Source of the DNA: Amoebophrya sp. A120
Taxonomy: Eukaryota > Sar > Dinophyceae > Syndiniales > Amoebophryaceae
Reading direction: 5' to 3'
Assembly (NCBI GenBank): GCA_905178155.1
Contig: CAJINV010000008.1
Span: forward strand, 1,736,001-1,800,000
Length of the DNA stretch: 64,000 nucleotides
The notes below the pieces were generated by a model. That model was not told the DNA's origin, did not search any database, and was given only the letters and a program-made list of their open reading frames with translations. The translations under genes and the position numbers were made by a program. This document shows positions 47,801 to 56,865 of this stretch, piece by piece (the first letter of the stretch is position 1; every line of letters begins with the position of its first letter).

Positions 47801-48394
47801 CAGTTGCTTGCAAACGAGAGGCTTCCCTCCTTCCCCCAGCGTGAAACTCTGACTCTTCTTCAACGGCCTTGTACTATTATGCAGTAATTTGTTTGGATCG
47901 CTCAGCAGCCACACTGGAGTACCGCTACCGCCGCCGGCCAACGCCTTGCGATCTGGAACAGAATCAAAGGCGTTGCAGGAAACAGACCGCACGAAGTTGT
48001 TTGCCTTTCCTCGTCTCGGAACAATCTCCGCAGCTACTTCTTGATGTTCATCCTGCGTGGACGGCGGCGGCGCAGAGAAAGTACGAGCTACGGAAGCCAC
48101 CTTTCCGGAACGCACTCCCCCGTCATCATCTGAGTCTGACGTGACGGCATCGCTGGAATCATCATCCGCTCGATCTCCAGCAAGGTCCGGGTCCCGTGTG
48201 CCGTCCACACCTGCGACATCGCCCAGACTGTAAACACGAGATAATAGTGCAGCAGGCTCATGCACACCACGCCGTTTTCGTCGACTACCAACACCCCGCG
48301 TGGATGCTGCTACTAGACTTCCTTGTTCTTGTGTGAACAACCCATAAAAACCCATACTCACCAGACACCATGATCGACGATAGCATTTGACCAT
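44873..48394 (-). CDS. Large hypothetical protein, about 1,173 residues
   Basis: A single long frame from ATG 48394 to a TGA at 44873. The first 250 residues are Ser/Asp-rich and look disordered. Two regions look folded: residues of about 430-700 (EYLQGGSVASALAKNALALQ; ILGPIRRDIEKARKLMEWIV; FELAKAEFGCLHTILLLYAG) and the last 180 residues (LQQLAEWEVPKLTRLSGKAA; EHWREEIERKILAKY; LLLLRGRVAAMFQRLSDIGY). No domain recognised. A strong donor-like CTG/GTGAGT lies 11 codons after the ATG, so the true N-terminus may be spliced differently. No clear signal peptide or membrane helix. Confidence 0.7.
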   Translation of the reverse strand: MVKCYRRSWCLVSMGFYGLFTQEQGSLVAASTRGVGSRRKRRGVHEPAALLSRVYSLGDVAGVDGTRDPDLAGDRADDDSSDAVTSDSDDDGGVRSGKVASVARTFSAPPPSTQDEHQEVAAEIVPRRGKANNFVRSVSCNAFDSVPDRKALAGGGSGTPVWLLSDPNKLLHNSTRPLKKSQSFTLGEGGKPLVCKQLDVDPKNEDSEEMKNYLKAAALNLNGTATLDAFDTCHETLKKLSGDSNAAEPVEALKAKMGVPLKGVLVDCTTGEDAGSSTVEANKGIAELGKKPNSGSRDFLKTNSAKQFGGSASAAQQQEGGSRRHSAARPALCNCLQQIQQPWNCLLPGGRTNRVRKVASRRAGTAVPVYNTRPGDPRPPALLSPRSQVSEWSCSPPPSPSRQESGYQSSFDGVDEQQEVEFSDNLSVTGLQRTVKEGERKGRQVRVFALLEYLQGGSVASALAKNALALQQATTNEALEANLRARQDQVLDLVADNLVETLLVRQRAAVRFGTTAEQRSAYLNSDFVVGKVRDRFRGLSSAGELVSVSAQPAKIGSVLSPQSRAANPKPSPWSALFDTILSQLEKDAARGKNQKDSLSFHRPSTREEHIKAEAVTILGPIRRDIEKARKLMEWIVNTFGEVLLYPEFVAPAAHSDANLGNLLLDGVVDGRSGNKRRIWWNDNSATGEKRVPLEFELAKAEFGCLHTILLLYAGTSSGSAASGEQKEQLFEYIKTKSGGPPQMDLGGNDDIRAAINSRFAAPSPLLPARWSPPTALPLRGRRAFNPQSPPTPELSSPYSRSTSGSSEADGGSDDSPAVYEGEKAVVQPVDKVGHHGKPRQMRRQVLPMSAGTASPSDHDTAAMVPRRPHALARSPASLPRKVSLPPTLEDDNADIPPLSLVGMDGDDETARREHQRTRDSRCGNQFGSAQTGYHASEDSAATSGAFSMLPSYDNSAILKRSLPSTVSMASTGIPKTGSVQSISSLSDVDHHHSLLDHRPDHSSWHVIQTLVNDTTALHHFDDADEFFFPSATPGAFVQDQLQQLAEWEVPKLTRLSGKAAALAPFAEHWREEIERKILAKYNTEQPKATNTKTRDSHDMRVPLLLLRGRVAAMFQRLSDIGYAIQKQPPNLLTRLVLNLQFMHLEAPMVLRMLHEFAALHHAERERHAAAQIP

Positions 48395-49468
48395 GATTTT
48401 CAAATACTTTGGAAAACCAACTCTGAAGTGATGCGCGAGAGCAGAAATTGAACTGTGAAGCGTTGATGTTTCTCAAACAACAAAACTATGAGACTCTTTT
48501 CTATGCAGAAGGCGATGCTAAAGTTTTTATGAATGATGATGATGATGTTTTGAGGTACGTGTCTAAAGCTTTTGCAGGCGCAACAACCAATCAAAACCTA
48601 TCAATTGATCGAAGGCACGAATGGCACCCGAATTTTTTGCCTCCGATGCAAAATTTCCTTCGAAATACGGCAGTCCACACGTGATTCAGTAAAATCATAC
48701 ACTTCTTTCAATTTTTTGACCGTGCATACCGGCCTCGTCTAAATCTTAATTTGTGTACTCGTTCTTATGCTGTCGCTACTAGTGTTTTCTATGTCGCTAC
48801 TAGTGATTTTTATGCAGATTCTGAGTTAGGGAAAAATAAGGAGCAAGCCATTCAAAGCAAGTATGTCCAATGTCAAGTTTTTCTTTATCTGCGTGTTGTG
48901 CTGTTGCTGTTCGAAGGCGAATAAAGACTATATTTGTAAGATCAAGCTATAACTGAATACTTATGCCGCTGCGGAGTTGCTTGTGATACCTGCGAAGGAG
49001 CCGCAGGTACTAGCACACTATCGCTATGAAAATTAATATCGTGCAGATCTGCCAGGTCGTCGTGCAAACCAACGGATCACAAATGTAAGTTGGTCTGGAT
49101 CTTCGTGTGCACGAGAATAATCCGGCTCAGATGAACGCGCAATGGCAATTGTAGGCGTGGTCATTACGATTAGATGGAATGCGAAGCGGATCTTTTTCCA
49201 TGAAGGAACAGAAACTATTTGCTTGAACGAGCATGCGCTAATGAACTTCGTCGCATCGCGCCAAGCAGGGGAGCCAGAGACAAGGTCTCTTCAGTCTCTG
49301 GTCTGCCCGTACTCGTAGATCAGGATGAATCAATTACATGCATACAACACCAGCTTTCGTCGTGGAAATGTGCACCGTTTCGATGACATGTATGACTGCA
49401 GCCACAAATGATTTACATCTACATGCTAAAAAGGAAGCAATTGGAGTTGCGGTGTCACCAGACTTTCT
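48395..49468. other. Intergenic, no gene seen
   Basis: AT-rich, with frequent stops. A short direct repeat (TGTCGCTACTAGTG, twice near 48,770-48,800) is the only pattern noticed. Confidence 0.5.
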
Positions 49469-50776
49469 TCATAAGAATTCAGCAGCGGACCCAGGTGGTG
49501 TATTTTTTGGCCCTGGCAGCTGTGATCCTGATTGTGGATTTTCTCTTTCTGCCACCAAACAAGATGTCATTGACTTTTCTAGCACTACTGGCATGATTCC
49601 AACATCGTGTCTACTTGATTCTGTTCTTGCTGCGGCATCTCTCCTTGAGGTTCTTGCAGGAGCTCTTTCCCTTAATATTACCTTGTCCTGCTGACATCTG
49701 CTGTTGTGCCTGCTGGTGGTTTCTTTTCTGTCAGAACCAGTCGTCTTCACCGCCTTTCTTTTACCGCTCAGCTGCAGACACAGCGGTTTCTTCGCCGATC
49801 TCTCGCGGATACCTACGGTATTAGAGCCCTCCCGACAATCTCTGGACTTCTCCCCGTCCGGCGTGGTACGGGCACTTCCCTCTCGTGCCCTCTCGTCTCG
49901 CTCGTCCATCGCCAGAAAGGCCAGGGCCAATCCGATCGAGGACCCCCCGACCAGTTGCGCCGACTTCGTCTGCTCAGCCAGCTATTACAATGAAAAATGC
50001 CCCCACCCCCGAGCTTGGGAGCATTTGTATTGCAAACCTTTCCAAATGAAACATTCGCCCTCTTGCATCTATCAGCATCACAGGTTTCCAATCGTGAATG
50101 GCAAAAATTTGTATTGCAAAAGACCCAAGCAAGAGCGGCGCTTGTCATGCAAGCGATGCGATACACGCCGAGACTCTGCATCAGAAAGATTCATACTCCT
50201 TTCATTCATGCCAAAAGTTTTCATTTGGAAACTTCGCATCACAAATTTTTGCAACTTTGGGGGTGGGGGCATTTTTCACTGTAATACCAGCGCCTTGGGA
50301 TTCCCGCTGGGGATCAGGTCTATCTTTCTTCTCACCAGCCGCCGGGTGTCTTGCAGCATGCTTGCCATTGCCTCCAGGTGCTTTTGCCATTCACCGCAGT
50401 GCGTCGCTGAGGGACGCCCGAGGCTGGGATCACCTGTGATTGTTAATATTGTTTCCATGCTAATATTAGGGGCGGAAATACATCAGCTGAGGACAAAGAC
50501 GAAGAGGAAAAGTACAAGTATCTGTAGCGACAATCCAAAAAGAACATGCAAATCCTCATCCCGCCTGCTCGCGTCGAGCGAGAGTAGCACAACGACCTAA
50601 AAGTCAAAGCGCAATTATCGACGTGTTTCACTGGTACCTCTCTCGGCTTTCTCCCGAGCCTTCTTGACGTCTGCTTCGAATTTCGCCGCGTCCGGACAGT
50701 CCCATGCCTGGTCCTTCAAGGGCGCACTCTCCGGCAAAATGCAAGTAGCAGCCGTTTTCGCTGCACCGCGAGGCAT
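49469..50776 (-). CDS. Hypothetical basic protein, 264 residues, three exons (one introner)
   Basis: Exons 50776-50638, 50433-50287 and 49977-49469 total exactly 265 codons. Intron 1 is canonical (GAGAGAG/GTACCAGTG to CAATCACAG). Intron 2 is the introner at 49983-50286; its removal joins SGNPKAL to AEQTKSAQLV in frame. The N-terminal part (MPRGAAKTAA...FEADVKKAREKAER) is helical and Lys/Glu-rich. A middle helix reads GEWQKHLEAMASMLQDTRR. The C-terminal half is Arg/Ser/Lys-rich and probably disordered. No known domain. AESGS-like short motifs are not informative. Confidence 0.68.
49983..50286 (-). mobile_element. Introner, 304 bp, TSD CCAGC
   Basis: Ends TATTACA...GTAATA; arms share TGAAAAATGCCCCCACCCCC. 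Flanked by CCAGC at 49978-49982 and 50287-50291. The interior carries several copies of a GCATCACAAATTT-like motif in both orientations. Removal plus one duplication restores the frame of the 264-residue gene. Confidence 0.9.
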
Positions 50777-51508
50777 TTTGTTGATCTTCTGTCAATTATA
50801 TGCGGGGATAGACATTCGGGCGGTATTTGTTTTTTAGTGGGTAGTCTTGTGTGTGTCTCACATTTGGTCTCATTTCAAATAAAAACTACCTCACTAGTAA
50901 GCGAGGCTACTGTGTCCGCAATTTGCAGCAACAAGGTAGAAACCAATATGAGACACGACAAACAACGGACCATAGACCTGTGAAAGCCAGGAAAAGCAAT
51001 TTCCTCAAACACGATGACCCACCACGATTTTCACGAATAAAAATGAGAGCTGCAAGGACGATTTTACCAAGGAAAAATCGACGATACCCGTCGGAGCACC
51101 AGCACGATCTTCGACCCTAGGTAACGAAAGCAGCAATTTATCGCTTCAATATGTAGAACTTTCGGGTACATGATGGAAAATCACTTGCATGGATCAAGGC
51201 AGTGAACATGATCTTTCTATGATGTTGCCAAGAGAAACTTATTTATAATTGACGAAACGAAAGAGATATTGTGGCTGTTGTTTTTACGGCCCTCGGAACC
51301 TAAGATCTTCCTGTATTTTAGTTTACTGAAGCGAGAAAAAACCATACATACTGGTTTACATGCCGCCAAAAACTACAACACTTGCCACAGCTTCTGGAAG
51401 GCGGAGGCACATCGATGAACATCGGTGCAGATATGAAATGAAACACCCTTCGGCTCCACAAGACGGGCACCCCTTCAAGACGAAAGTGCTTCTGCCTTCG
51501 CATTTAGT
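50777..51508. other. Intergenic, no gene seen
   Basis: AT-rich, stops in all frames. No repeat recognised. Confidence 0.45.
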
Positions 51509-51844
51509 TTACAGGGTGGTAGCACAGCTACAGTCTGCGAATTTGCGATGCATTTGGTCCGTGGATCTCCCTACTTCGTGCTCCGCCGTTCTATCCAAGC
51601 GATTTTTTCTCGGTGTCGCCGATGCAGTGTCTATGTATACATTGGCGATGAATAAAAACACAACTGTCGCGAAAATTAGTGTTGTAATACCCGGTGCACA
51701 CGACCTATTTTTGATCGTGATACACTTAATCGCTGGTGTCAGGCAGAAAAGACAAAGAGCGAAAATTTCTAGAAAATAAAAGCAACCAGAGGAGTCGATG
51801 ATATTCTTCGTTCTTGTTGAGGTGTCGTTGTTTTGTTCCTTCAT
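51509..51844 (-). CDS. Possible small membrane protein (weak)
   Basis: A 111-residue frame with a true ATG. Two hydrophobic stretches (FYFLEIFALCLFCL and TTLIFATVVFLFIANVYI) flank a short polar loop, and a charged C-terminal tail follows. No family recognised and the DNA is AT-rich like the intergenic regions, so a chance frame remains possible. Confidence 0.33.
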   Translation of the reverse strand: MKEQNNDTSTRTKNIIDSSGCFYFLEIFALCLFCLTPAIKCITIKNRSCAPGITTLIFATVVFLFIANVYIDTASATPRKNRLDRTAEHEVGRSTDQMHRKFADCSCATTL

Positions 51845-52102
51845 ATATCATCAGACTCTATATTCATATTGTCGATGCCGTCTTCATCTTCTCTTCTTGG
51901 CAAAGAAAACACCTGGCGGTGGTGCTGTGCCAGGTCGTATTTCTTTATTCGCTGACGCTGGGTTTGTCCTTGTCGAGAGCAAGGGCAAGCGCCGATGAAA
52001 TATAATTCTCCGTTTTTTTGATAAACTAGTGTAATCTGCTTCGTGTTCGTTCGCACCTGATGTTTTTTTTCCGAGGAGAAATATGAAGTAAGTATTTATG
52101 CC

Positions 52103-52432
52103 CTATTTGTGCTTGACGTTGATCCCGCCGCGCACACCGATTCCGGACGTCGTTACACCTCCGCAGGCCGCGTGCATATCCTTCCAGTGGGCCTCGTTGT
52201 TAATGTCGAAAGCACCAAGCTTCCTGTGCTTCGATTCCCAGTGCTCAGACGCCGACTTCTCGGAGGGTGCCGCCTGCCCGCACATCACACAACTGTACTT
52301 TGCGTGCCCCGCCGCACCGCCCGCCCTGTCTTTGATGCCAGCCGAGCCCGCCCCCTTGTTGATTAACGCGTCCTTAGCCTTCTGGGCAAGCTCCTTAGCC
52401 GTGTGCTTCGTCGGTTTTGCTTTGCCACCCAT
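52103..52432 (-). CDS. Small C2H2 zinc-finger protein, basic N-terminus
   Basis: 109 residues from a true ATG. The N-terminus is basic and Gly/Ala-rich (MGGKAKPTKHTAKELAQKAK). A single zinc-finger motif follows: CVMC, 12 residues, then HWESKH. The layout (short Gly-Lys start, one C2H2 unit, about 100 residues) resembles the widespread eukaryotic small zinc-finger proteins of the ZNF706/At2g23090 type, whose function is little known. The C-terminal 30 residues (HWKDMHAACGGVTTSGIG) are an extension. Single exon, intact. Confidence 0.75.
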   Translation of the reverse strand: MGGKAKPTKHTAKELAQKAKDALINKGAGSAGIKDRAGGAAGHAKYSCVMCGQAAPSEKSASEHWESKHRKLGAFDINNEAHWKDMHAACGGVTTSGIGVRGGINVKHK

Positions 52433-53394
52433 TTTCGACAGAAACGGAGTGCTAGTTCAGAAAATGTATGTATGTATTACAGATGCTCGCTTTATATCGT
52501 TACCTTTTGCAGAAAATCGAAAATGCAATCGATCTCGATGTAAAATCTTGGTATAACAATCCTGCTGCTTCTTGTAGCTGTCTGTTGTCTCAATGTCGAA
52601 GTCGATGGTAAAGATTTACAATCAGAATCACGAAATAAATTCGCTGGTAGTACAACTGGTGCATCAATCTACTTTGTCTTCTATTTTCGATTGGCCTGCG
52701 GAAATTATATTCGCAAAAATCAAGTTGTCAATACTAGAGTCAACCAAATTCTGGTGAAAGAGGTTTATTTTCGCTTGGGGTCGTCACAGAATTTCTTCCT
52801 GTAGCATGGAACCATTGTCAGCATTTTCAAAAACATTGTTCTCACTCTCGTGATTCTGATCGCTATGATTTTCTTTCTTGTACTACAACTACAGATCCTT
52901 TCATTATCAAATGCAAGCATGGCGCACCATCAGCTCGTTCTATCATCAACTCCGACGGACTGTCATACGATGCCTTTACCTCGTCAGAACAGATCTTTTG
53001 TTCTTCGTTTTACGCACTACAAAGAAAGTTCTATCTCGTCCTCATCCGATGTTTCGTGCTGTTCATCTGTTTCTGTAACGCCACATCAATACGCACTATC
53101 TCCTCGAAGAACTTTACTTTGAATTTTACAGTCAGGGTTAGCTCAACACCAGATCTTCCTAATTATTGCCTGCTGAAGGTCAGTCAAAATATTGCCGGCG
53201 TCTGTGACCCATTCAAAATGAAAATTGTAGGGGGCAAAATTATAAAGTGGTTGAAACAAACAAACTTCCGGGGAAATTGTAGATTCAACAAAACTGCTGA
53301 TCTGAAGTTCAAGTTCCGCGGGGGGGCAGAATAAAAACAAGTACTGGTGACACAGTGACTGTGGTATTTGTAAATTTCTTGGAAAAAATTGGCT
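52433..53394. other. Intergenic, no confident gene
   Basis: AT-rich. A minus frame at 53,143-53,340 contains a protein-like stretch (FEWVTDAGNILTDLQQ) that might be an exon of the downstream HNH-like gene, but no consistent junction was found. Confidence 0.35.
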
Positions 53395-53790
53395 TCACAC
53401 GTCTACGTGAGCCAGGTTTACGCATCTCGGATTTCGGCACTTCATCGGTAATGGGTCGCGCCCCAATTTTGCCAACTTCTGGAAGCTCTCATCGGCCGCA
53501 AACACAAACGCGAGGATTCGGTTTGCGTACATCTTCGTTTCCTTGTCGGTTTTCTGTACGCCCAGGCACGGCTGCCGCTGCGGAACAGGATAGTCTACTC
53601 TGGTATTGTTCCTATCGTTGCCAGCAGAAGTGGGAACTTGCTTGATGCCATTCTTCTCTACTCTACCTTTTCCGCTAACAACTGCAGTCGCAGACGCGCC
53701 ATGCTTTTCGCTGTCCAGGTACTCACCACACCACTCCACACATTTGTCCGAACCTCCCAGAATAGGATCTTCGAAGCGGGGCACGGACTT
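53395..53790 (-). CDS. Exon with HNH-like zinc-binding loop
   Basis: An acceptor-like site (TGTACATGTACAACAG) precedes an open frame of 131 codons and a stop, beginning KSVPRFEDPILGGSDKC. Near the end, RILAFVFAADESF and MKCRNPRCVNLAHVDV match the C-x4-C-x4-H zinc-binding loop seen in HNH-type and homing-endonuclease-related proteins (form CGNPxCVNPxHL). The catalytic HNH residues are not obvious. No upstream exon or ATG could be fixed, so this is a terminal exon or a fragment. It may be mobile-element derived. Confidence 0.45.
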   Translation of the reverse strand, partial: KSVPRFEDPILGGSDKCVEWCGEYLDSEKHGASATAVVSGKGRVEKNGIKQVPTSAGNDRNNTRVDYPVPQRQPCLGVQKTDKETKMYANRILAFVFAADESFQKLAKLGRDPLPMKCRNPRCVNLAHVDV

Positions 53791-54009
53791 CTGTTGTACA
53801 TGTACAAGAGATGGATAAATTTGGACGCGAAAGAGATACAGATAGAGATTCAATTTGCATTATATATAATTGAATTCTCTTATACTTTCTCAATCTTGAC
53901 GATGCATGACCGGCGCAACGCTCGAGCTTGAAGCGCTTTATCTATAAGTACCCATCAATATCCACTTAGTAGATCGACGATGAAGATGACACTAGTATAA
54001 ACCAATTGT

Positions 54010-55567
54010 CTACAGAAACAGCCATTTCAAGAATACCGCGATTGCTGCCAGGAGCGAGTAAACGGAGCTCTCCGGCTGGAACGCGTCCCAGGTGCGGGAG
54101 TGCACGTGGCGAATCCATATCACGTTGACAAGTTCCAGGATCTCTTCCTCAGAGCGCACTTCGATGGCTGCTGTAGTCGCTGAGCTGGAGGAAGCAGCGG
54201 CCGAGTTATGAACTGTAAAAATGTCTGGGTCTGGAAGAATGCGCGATTTGTCATGCAGCTTTTTCGTGACCCATGAGGCCTGGAATGCAGGACCTAGCAT
54301 GACAGATTCTGTGCGATCTTTCTCATGCCTATCCTGCATGAGAAACTGCCTCCCGACTTGGTCAAAACTGGACGACTTTTGGTAATTATGCAACACAGAT
54401 TTTCGCATGCTTCAGATTTAGCATGACAAGCTGCATTCTTCCAGACCCAGACATTTTTACATTTGATACGAATGGCTGGCCGAGGACGACGAGCTGCTCT
54501 CTTGCTCTATCAACTGTAAAAATGTCTGGGTCTGGAAGATTCTGACACTTGTCATGCACGTTTTGCATGAGCCATGATGTCCGTGATGCATACCCTAGCA
54601 ATACAGATTCTTTGAGGGCTTCTTGATGCCTATTCCGCATGACAAATGCCTTCTCAGCGTAGCAAAAATTGCATTCCCTTTGCTACTCATGCAATACAGA
54701 TTTTTTTGGAATCCAAATGCAGCATCACAAGTTGCATTCTTCCAGACCCTGACCCAGACACTTTTGCATTTGATATGCTCTCTTGTGGGACCACGACCGT
54801 GATATGAATTGCACAAGCATCGTACTCGTAAAAATGCATCACAAATTTCCTCAGCATGAGAAATAAAATTTGTAATGCAGATTTGCCTTGGGAACAAGAT
54901 TTGTAATGCAAGACTTGCATTTAGACGAGTACGATACTTTTGCACAGGATACGTGATGCAGCTCGGCTATTTCAGCTGTCGTCGTGGTACTACCATTCGC
55001 TGGCTTGGCTTTAATATTATTTCGGTGTGGATCCCCCTTAGCTTTGGTTCGACGAAGATCCTGGTCCTCGTCGTGTAAGGGATGCTCGTGCTCCTCCTCA
55101 CCAACATCGTTTCTATCATAGCCATAGTCGTAGTCGCCCTCGCCCCAGTTGTCCTCGTCTGCATCGTCAAGCTTCCTCTCCTCATCGTAGTCACCTTCAT
55201 TCCCGTAGTAATTTTCGTCGTAGGTGGAGTTGTTCTGCCTCGTCGCCCCACGCGTGTGACTCGCTGTCAGTCGGATCTCCGTCCGCTTTTGCCTGTCGTG
55301 ATCCGTCGTCCTCCGGCCTGCATTCCCGCGCTGGTGGTCCCTTTGATTCGTTCTGTCAGCGCGACTCGTAGTTGTACCTCCGATGTCATCTTCGGGAGTT
55401 GTTGTACCTTGCTCGCGATTGCGCTTCTTATTCTTTGTTGCCACCGTGATGTTCACACTGGTCGCACTGCGCGATTTGTTCTTGGCTTTTCGGGTTTGGT
55501 CTGTCGTCCCGAAAAACTGGCCCAAGGGGCCCTCCGTACACAACGCACAACTCCACCAGGGACGCAT
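54010..55567 (-). CDS. Hypothetical 287-residue protein with C-terminal anchor, interrupted by three introners
   Basis: Exons 55567-54952, 54797-54776 (22 nt), 54503-54470 (34 nt) and 54201-54010 total exactly 288 codons. Each junction removes an introner plus one target duplication, giving AELHH-GRGPTRE-QESSSSSSASHS-AAASSSS. The start is ATG 55567 (MRPWWSCALC, with a CALC pair). The body is Arg/Asn/Thr-rich then acidic with Tyr/Gly/Asp repeats (YGNEGDYDEE, EGDYDYGYDRND). The C-terminus reads EEEILELVNVIWIRHV, then a hydrophobic SLLAAIAVFLKWLFL ending the protein, like a tail anchor. No domain recognised. Confidence 0.72.
54207..54469 (-). mobile_element. Introner, 263 bp, family A, TSD CGAGT/CGAAT
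   Basis: Ends TATGAACTG...CATTTGATA, arms of 36 bp with two mismatches. Flanks CGAGT (54202-54206) and CGAAT (54470-54474) differ by one base, suggesting slight decay after insertion. About 95% identical by hand to 39644-39904. Confidence 0.9.
54509..54775 (-). mobile_element. Introner, 267 bp, diverged family A, TSD TGCTC
   Basis: Same termini and arms as family A (GTCTGGGTCTGGAAGA), with an internal duplication of CTGACCC in the right arm. The interior is clearly diverged from the other two. Flanked by TGCTC at 54504-54508 and 54776-54780. Confidence 0.9.
54803..54951 (-). mobile_element. Introner, 149 bp, family B, TSD CGTGA
   Basis: Ends TATGAATTGCAC...GCACAGGATA with arms around ATCGTACTCG. 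Flanked by CGTGA at 54798-54802 and 54952-54956. The right arm is identical over about 26 bases to the element at 12522-12662 in the TMEM245-like gene. Confidence 0.9.
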
Positions 55568-56619
55568 GGTGGAATAAGAATGTCTTCTCGTGAAGACGTT
55601 GTGTGCTCGTCCTGCGATCCAAAAGTAAAGAGGTGCTCGTTTCTTACACTTCAATTTTGAATCCGTTTCCTTGCTAAAGTACAAGTTCCATACGTAGAGG
55701 TAGACAGGAATTTCGCATTACTTATTTCAGCGGCACCCACGACACGAGCTTTTATTATTCTTTTTCCGTTTCTTTGCCTCCGCACACAGATTGCCTCCTC
55801 TCTTTTCGACAAATGAAAAAAGCATCGCTCAACAAGCAACACTCGGCTCTCCGTGACGCTTCCTTGTCTACGCTTGAAATTCGACATTTTTTCGCAAACA
55901 GCTGGAGCGACAACGAAGATTCTGATCAAGTAGAAAAAGGCAGCAGTAAAGACGATGGAGCGCGATGACAAACAACGATAAAAAAATCCCGACGACAGTT
56001 TGAACAAGCATGAGCATTGTAGAGCTCTTGCCCATAGTTGTACCATGTCGTGATGACTCGGCAGTCCTGTCCAGTATTATTTTTTCTCCCGTGCTCGCCC
56101 TCCTAGCCGTGGCGCGTCTTTTTGAGAAATCTGCCGTATAAGTTTTTGCGCTGTTGTAGTCCTCGTCTCGTCAATAACAGGAGACAAAAGGATCACGAAT
56201 TCATCTCGTTTCGTGCGTCCCCTTCTTCCTGGCGGCACGTTTTCTCGGCTAGTATTTCACTCGGGTGGTGGTCCTCGAGCGGGTGATACTGAGACATAGA
56301 ATCCAGTCTTACTGGAGAGAAGAGGTAAAACAGAAAAGTCAGACCTTCCAAGCAGCCGCGCCTCGTTGAAATCAAGAAAAGACGAACGAGGGGCGCGGGA
56401 AGGCTGAGAATAGTGGGTGTTAGTAATCTAGAAAAAGGGGCCACAGCTATGCATGATATTTGCAGCCGAGGAATGAACGATATAATATCAAAAAACTGAA
56501 GGACTTGTTCGAAAAGCAAAAAAACAGTTCGCGAGATAGTTCTTTCTGCTTGGATTGGCGGTCTTTTTCTTCGTCCAATGGAAATCTTTAATATTTTCCA
56601 ACCTACTAGTGTGTGCTGC
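55568..56619. other. Intergenic, no confident gene
   Basis: A minus frame at 56,193-56,627 ends in a polar, Glu-rich segment (HPLEDHHPSEILAEKTC) that could be a terminal exon. The rest looks non-coding. Confidence 0.35.
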
Positions 56620-56859
56620 TCATCCAAGATATTGTGCGTGCTTCAGAAGTTCGATTTTTGAATTAGTTGGATCCCGGTCAAGGACCAAGAAAAAGGAGAT
56701 CTTCTGCTTCTTTGCGGGACCGGTGAAGTAGTTCGACTTGCCAAGAAAAGTGACCCCCTGCAATGGATGCACTCTTTCTCCCGTTGCATACTGAGTCATT
56801 CTATCGACTAGCGAAAAAGCAAAAAAAGTATCTCTGTTTCTCGTGCCTGAGATCGACAT
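56620..56859 (-). CDS. Possible small protein or exon (weak)
   Basis: A 79-residue frame from ATG 56859, reading MSISGTRNRDTFFAF, then GERVHPLQGVTFLGKSN and LVLDRDPTNSKIELLKH. Composition is protein-like, unlike the surrounding AT-rich DNA. No family recognised; it may be one exon of a larger gene. Confidence 0.33.
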   Translation of the reverse strand: MSISGTRNRDTFFAFSLVDRMTQYATGERVHPLQGVTFLGKSNYFTGPAKKQKISFFLVLDRDPTNSKIELLKHAQYLG

Positions 56860-56865
56860 CTTCAC

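Noticed and set aside
48370-48394. Strong GTGAGT donor just after the start of the 1,173-residue gene
   Set aside because: No acceptor downstream keeps the frame (phase 0 needed; candidate AGs are phase 1), so an intron there was not modelled, although the N-terminus remains uncertain.
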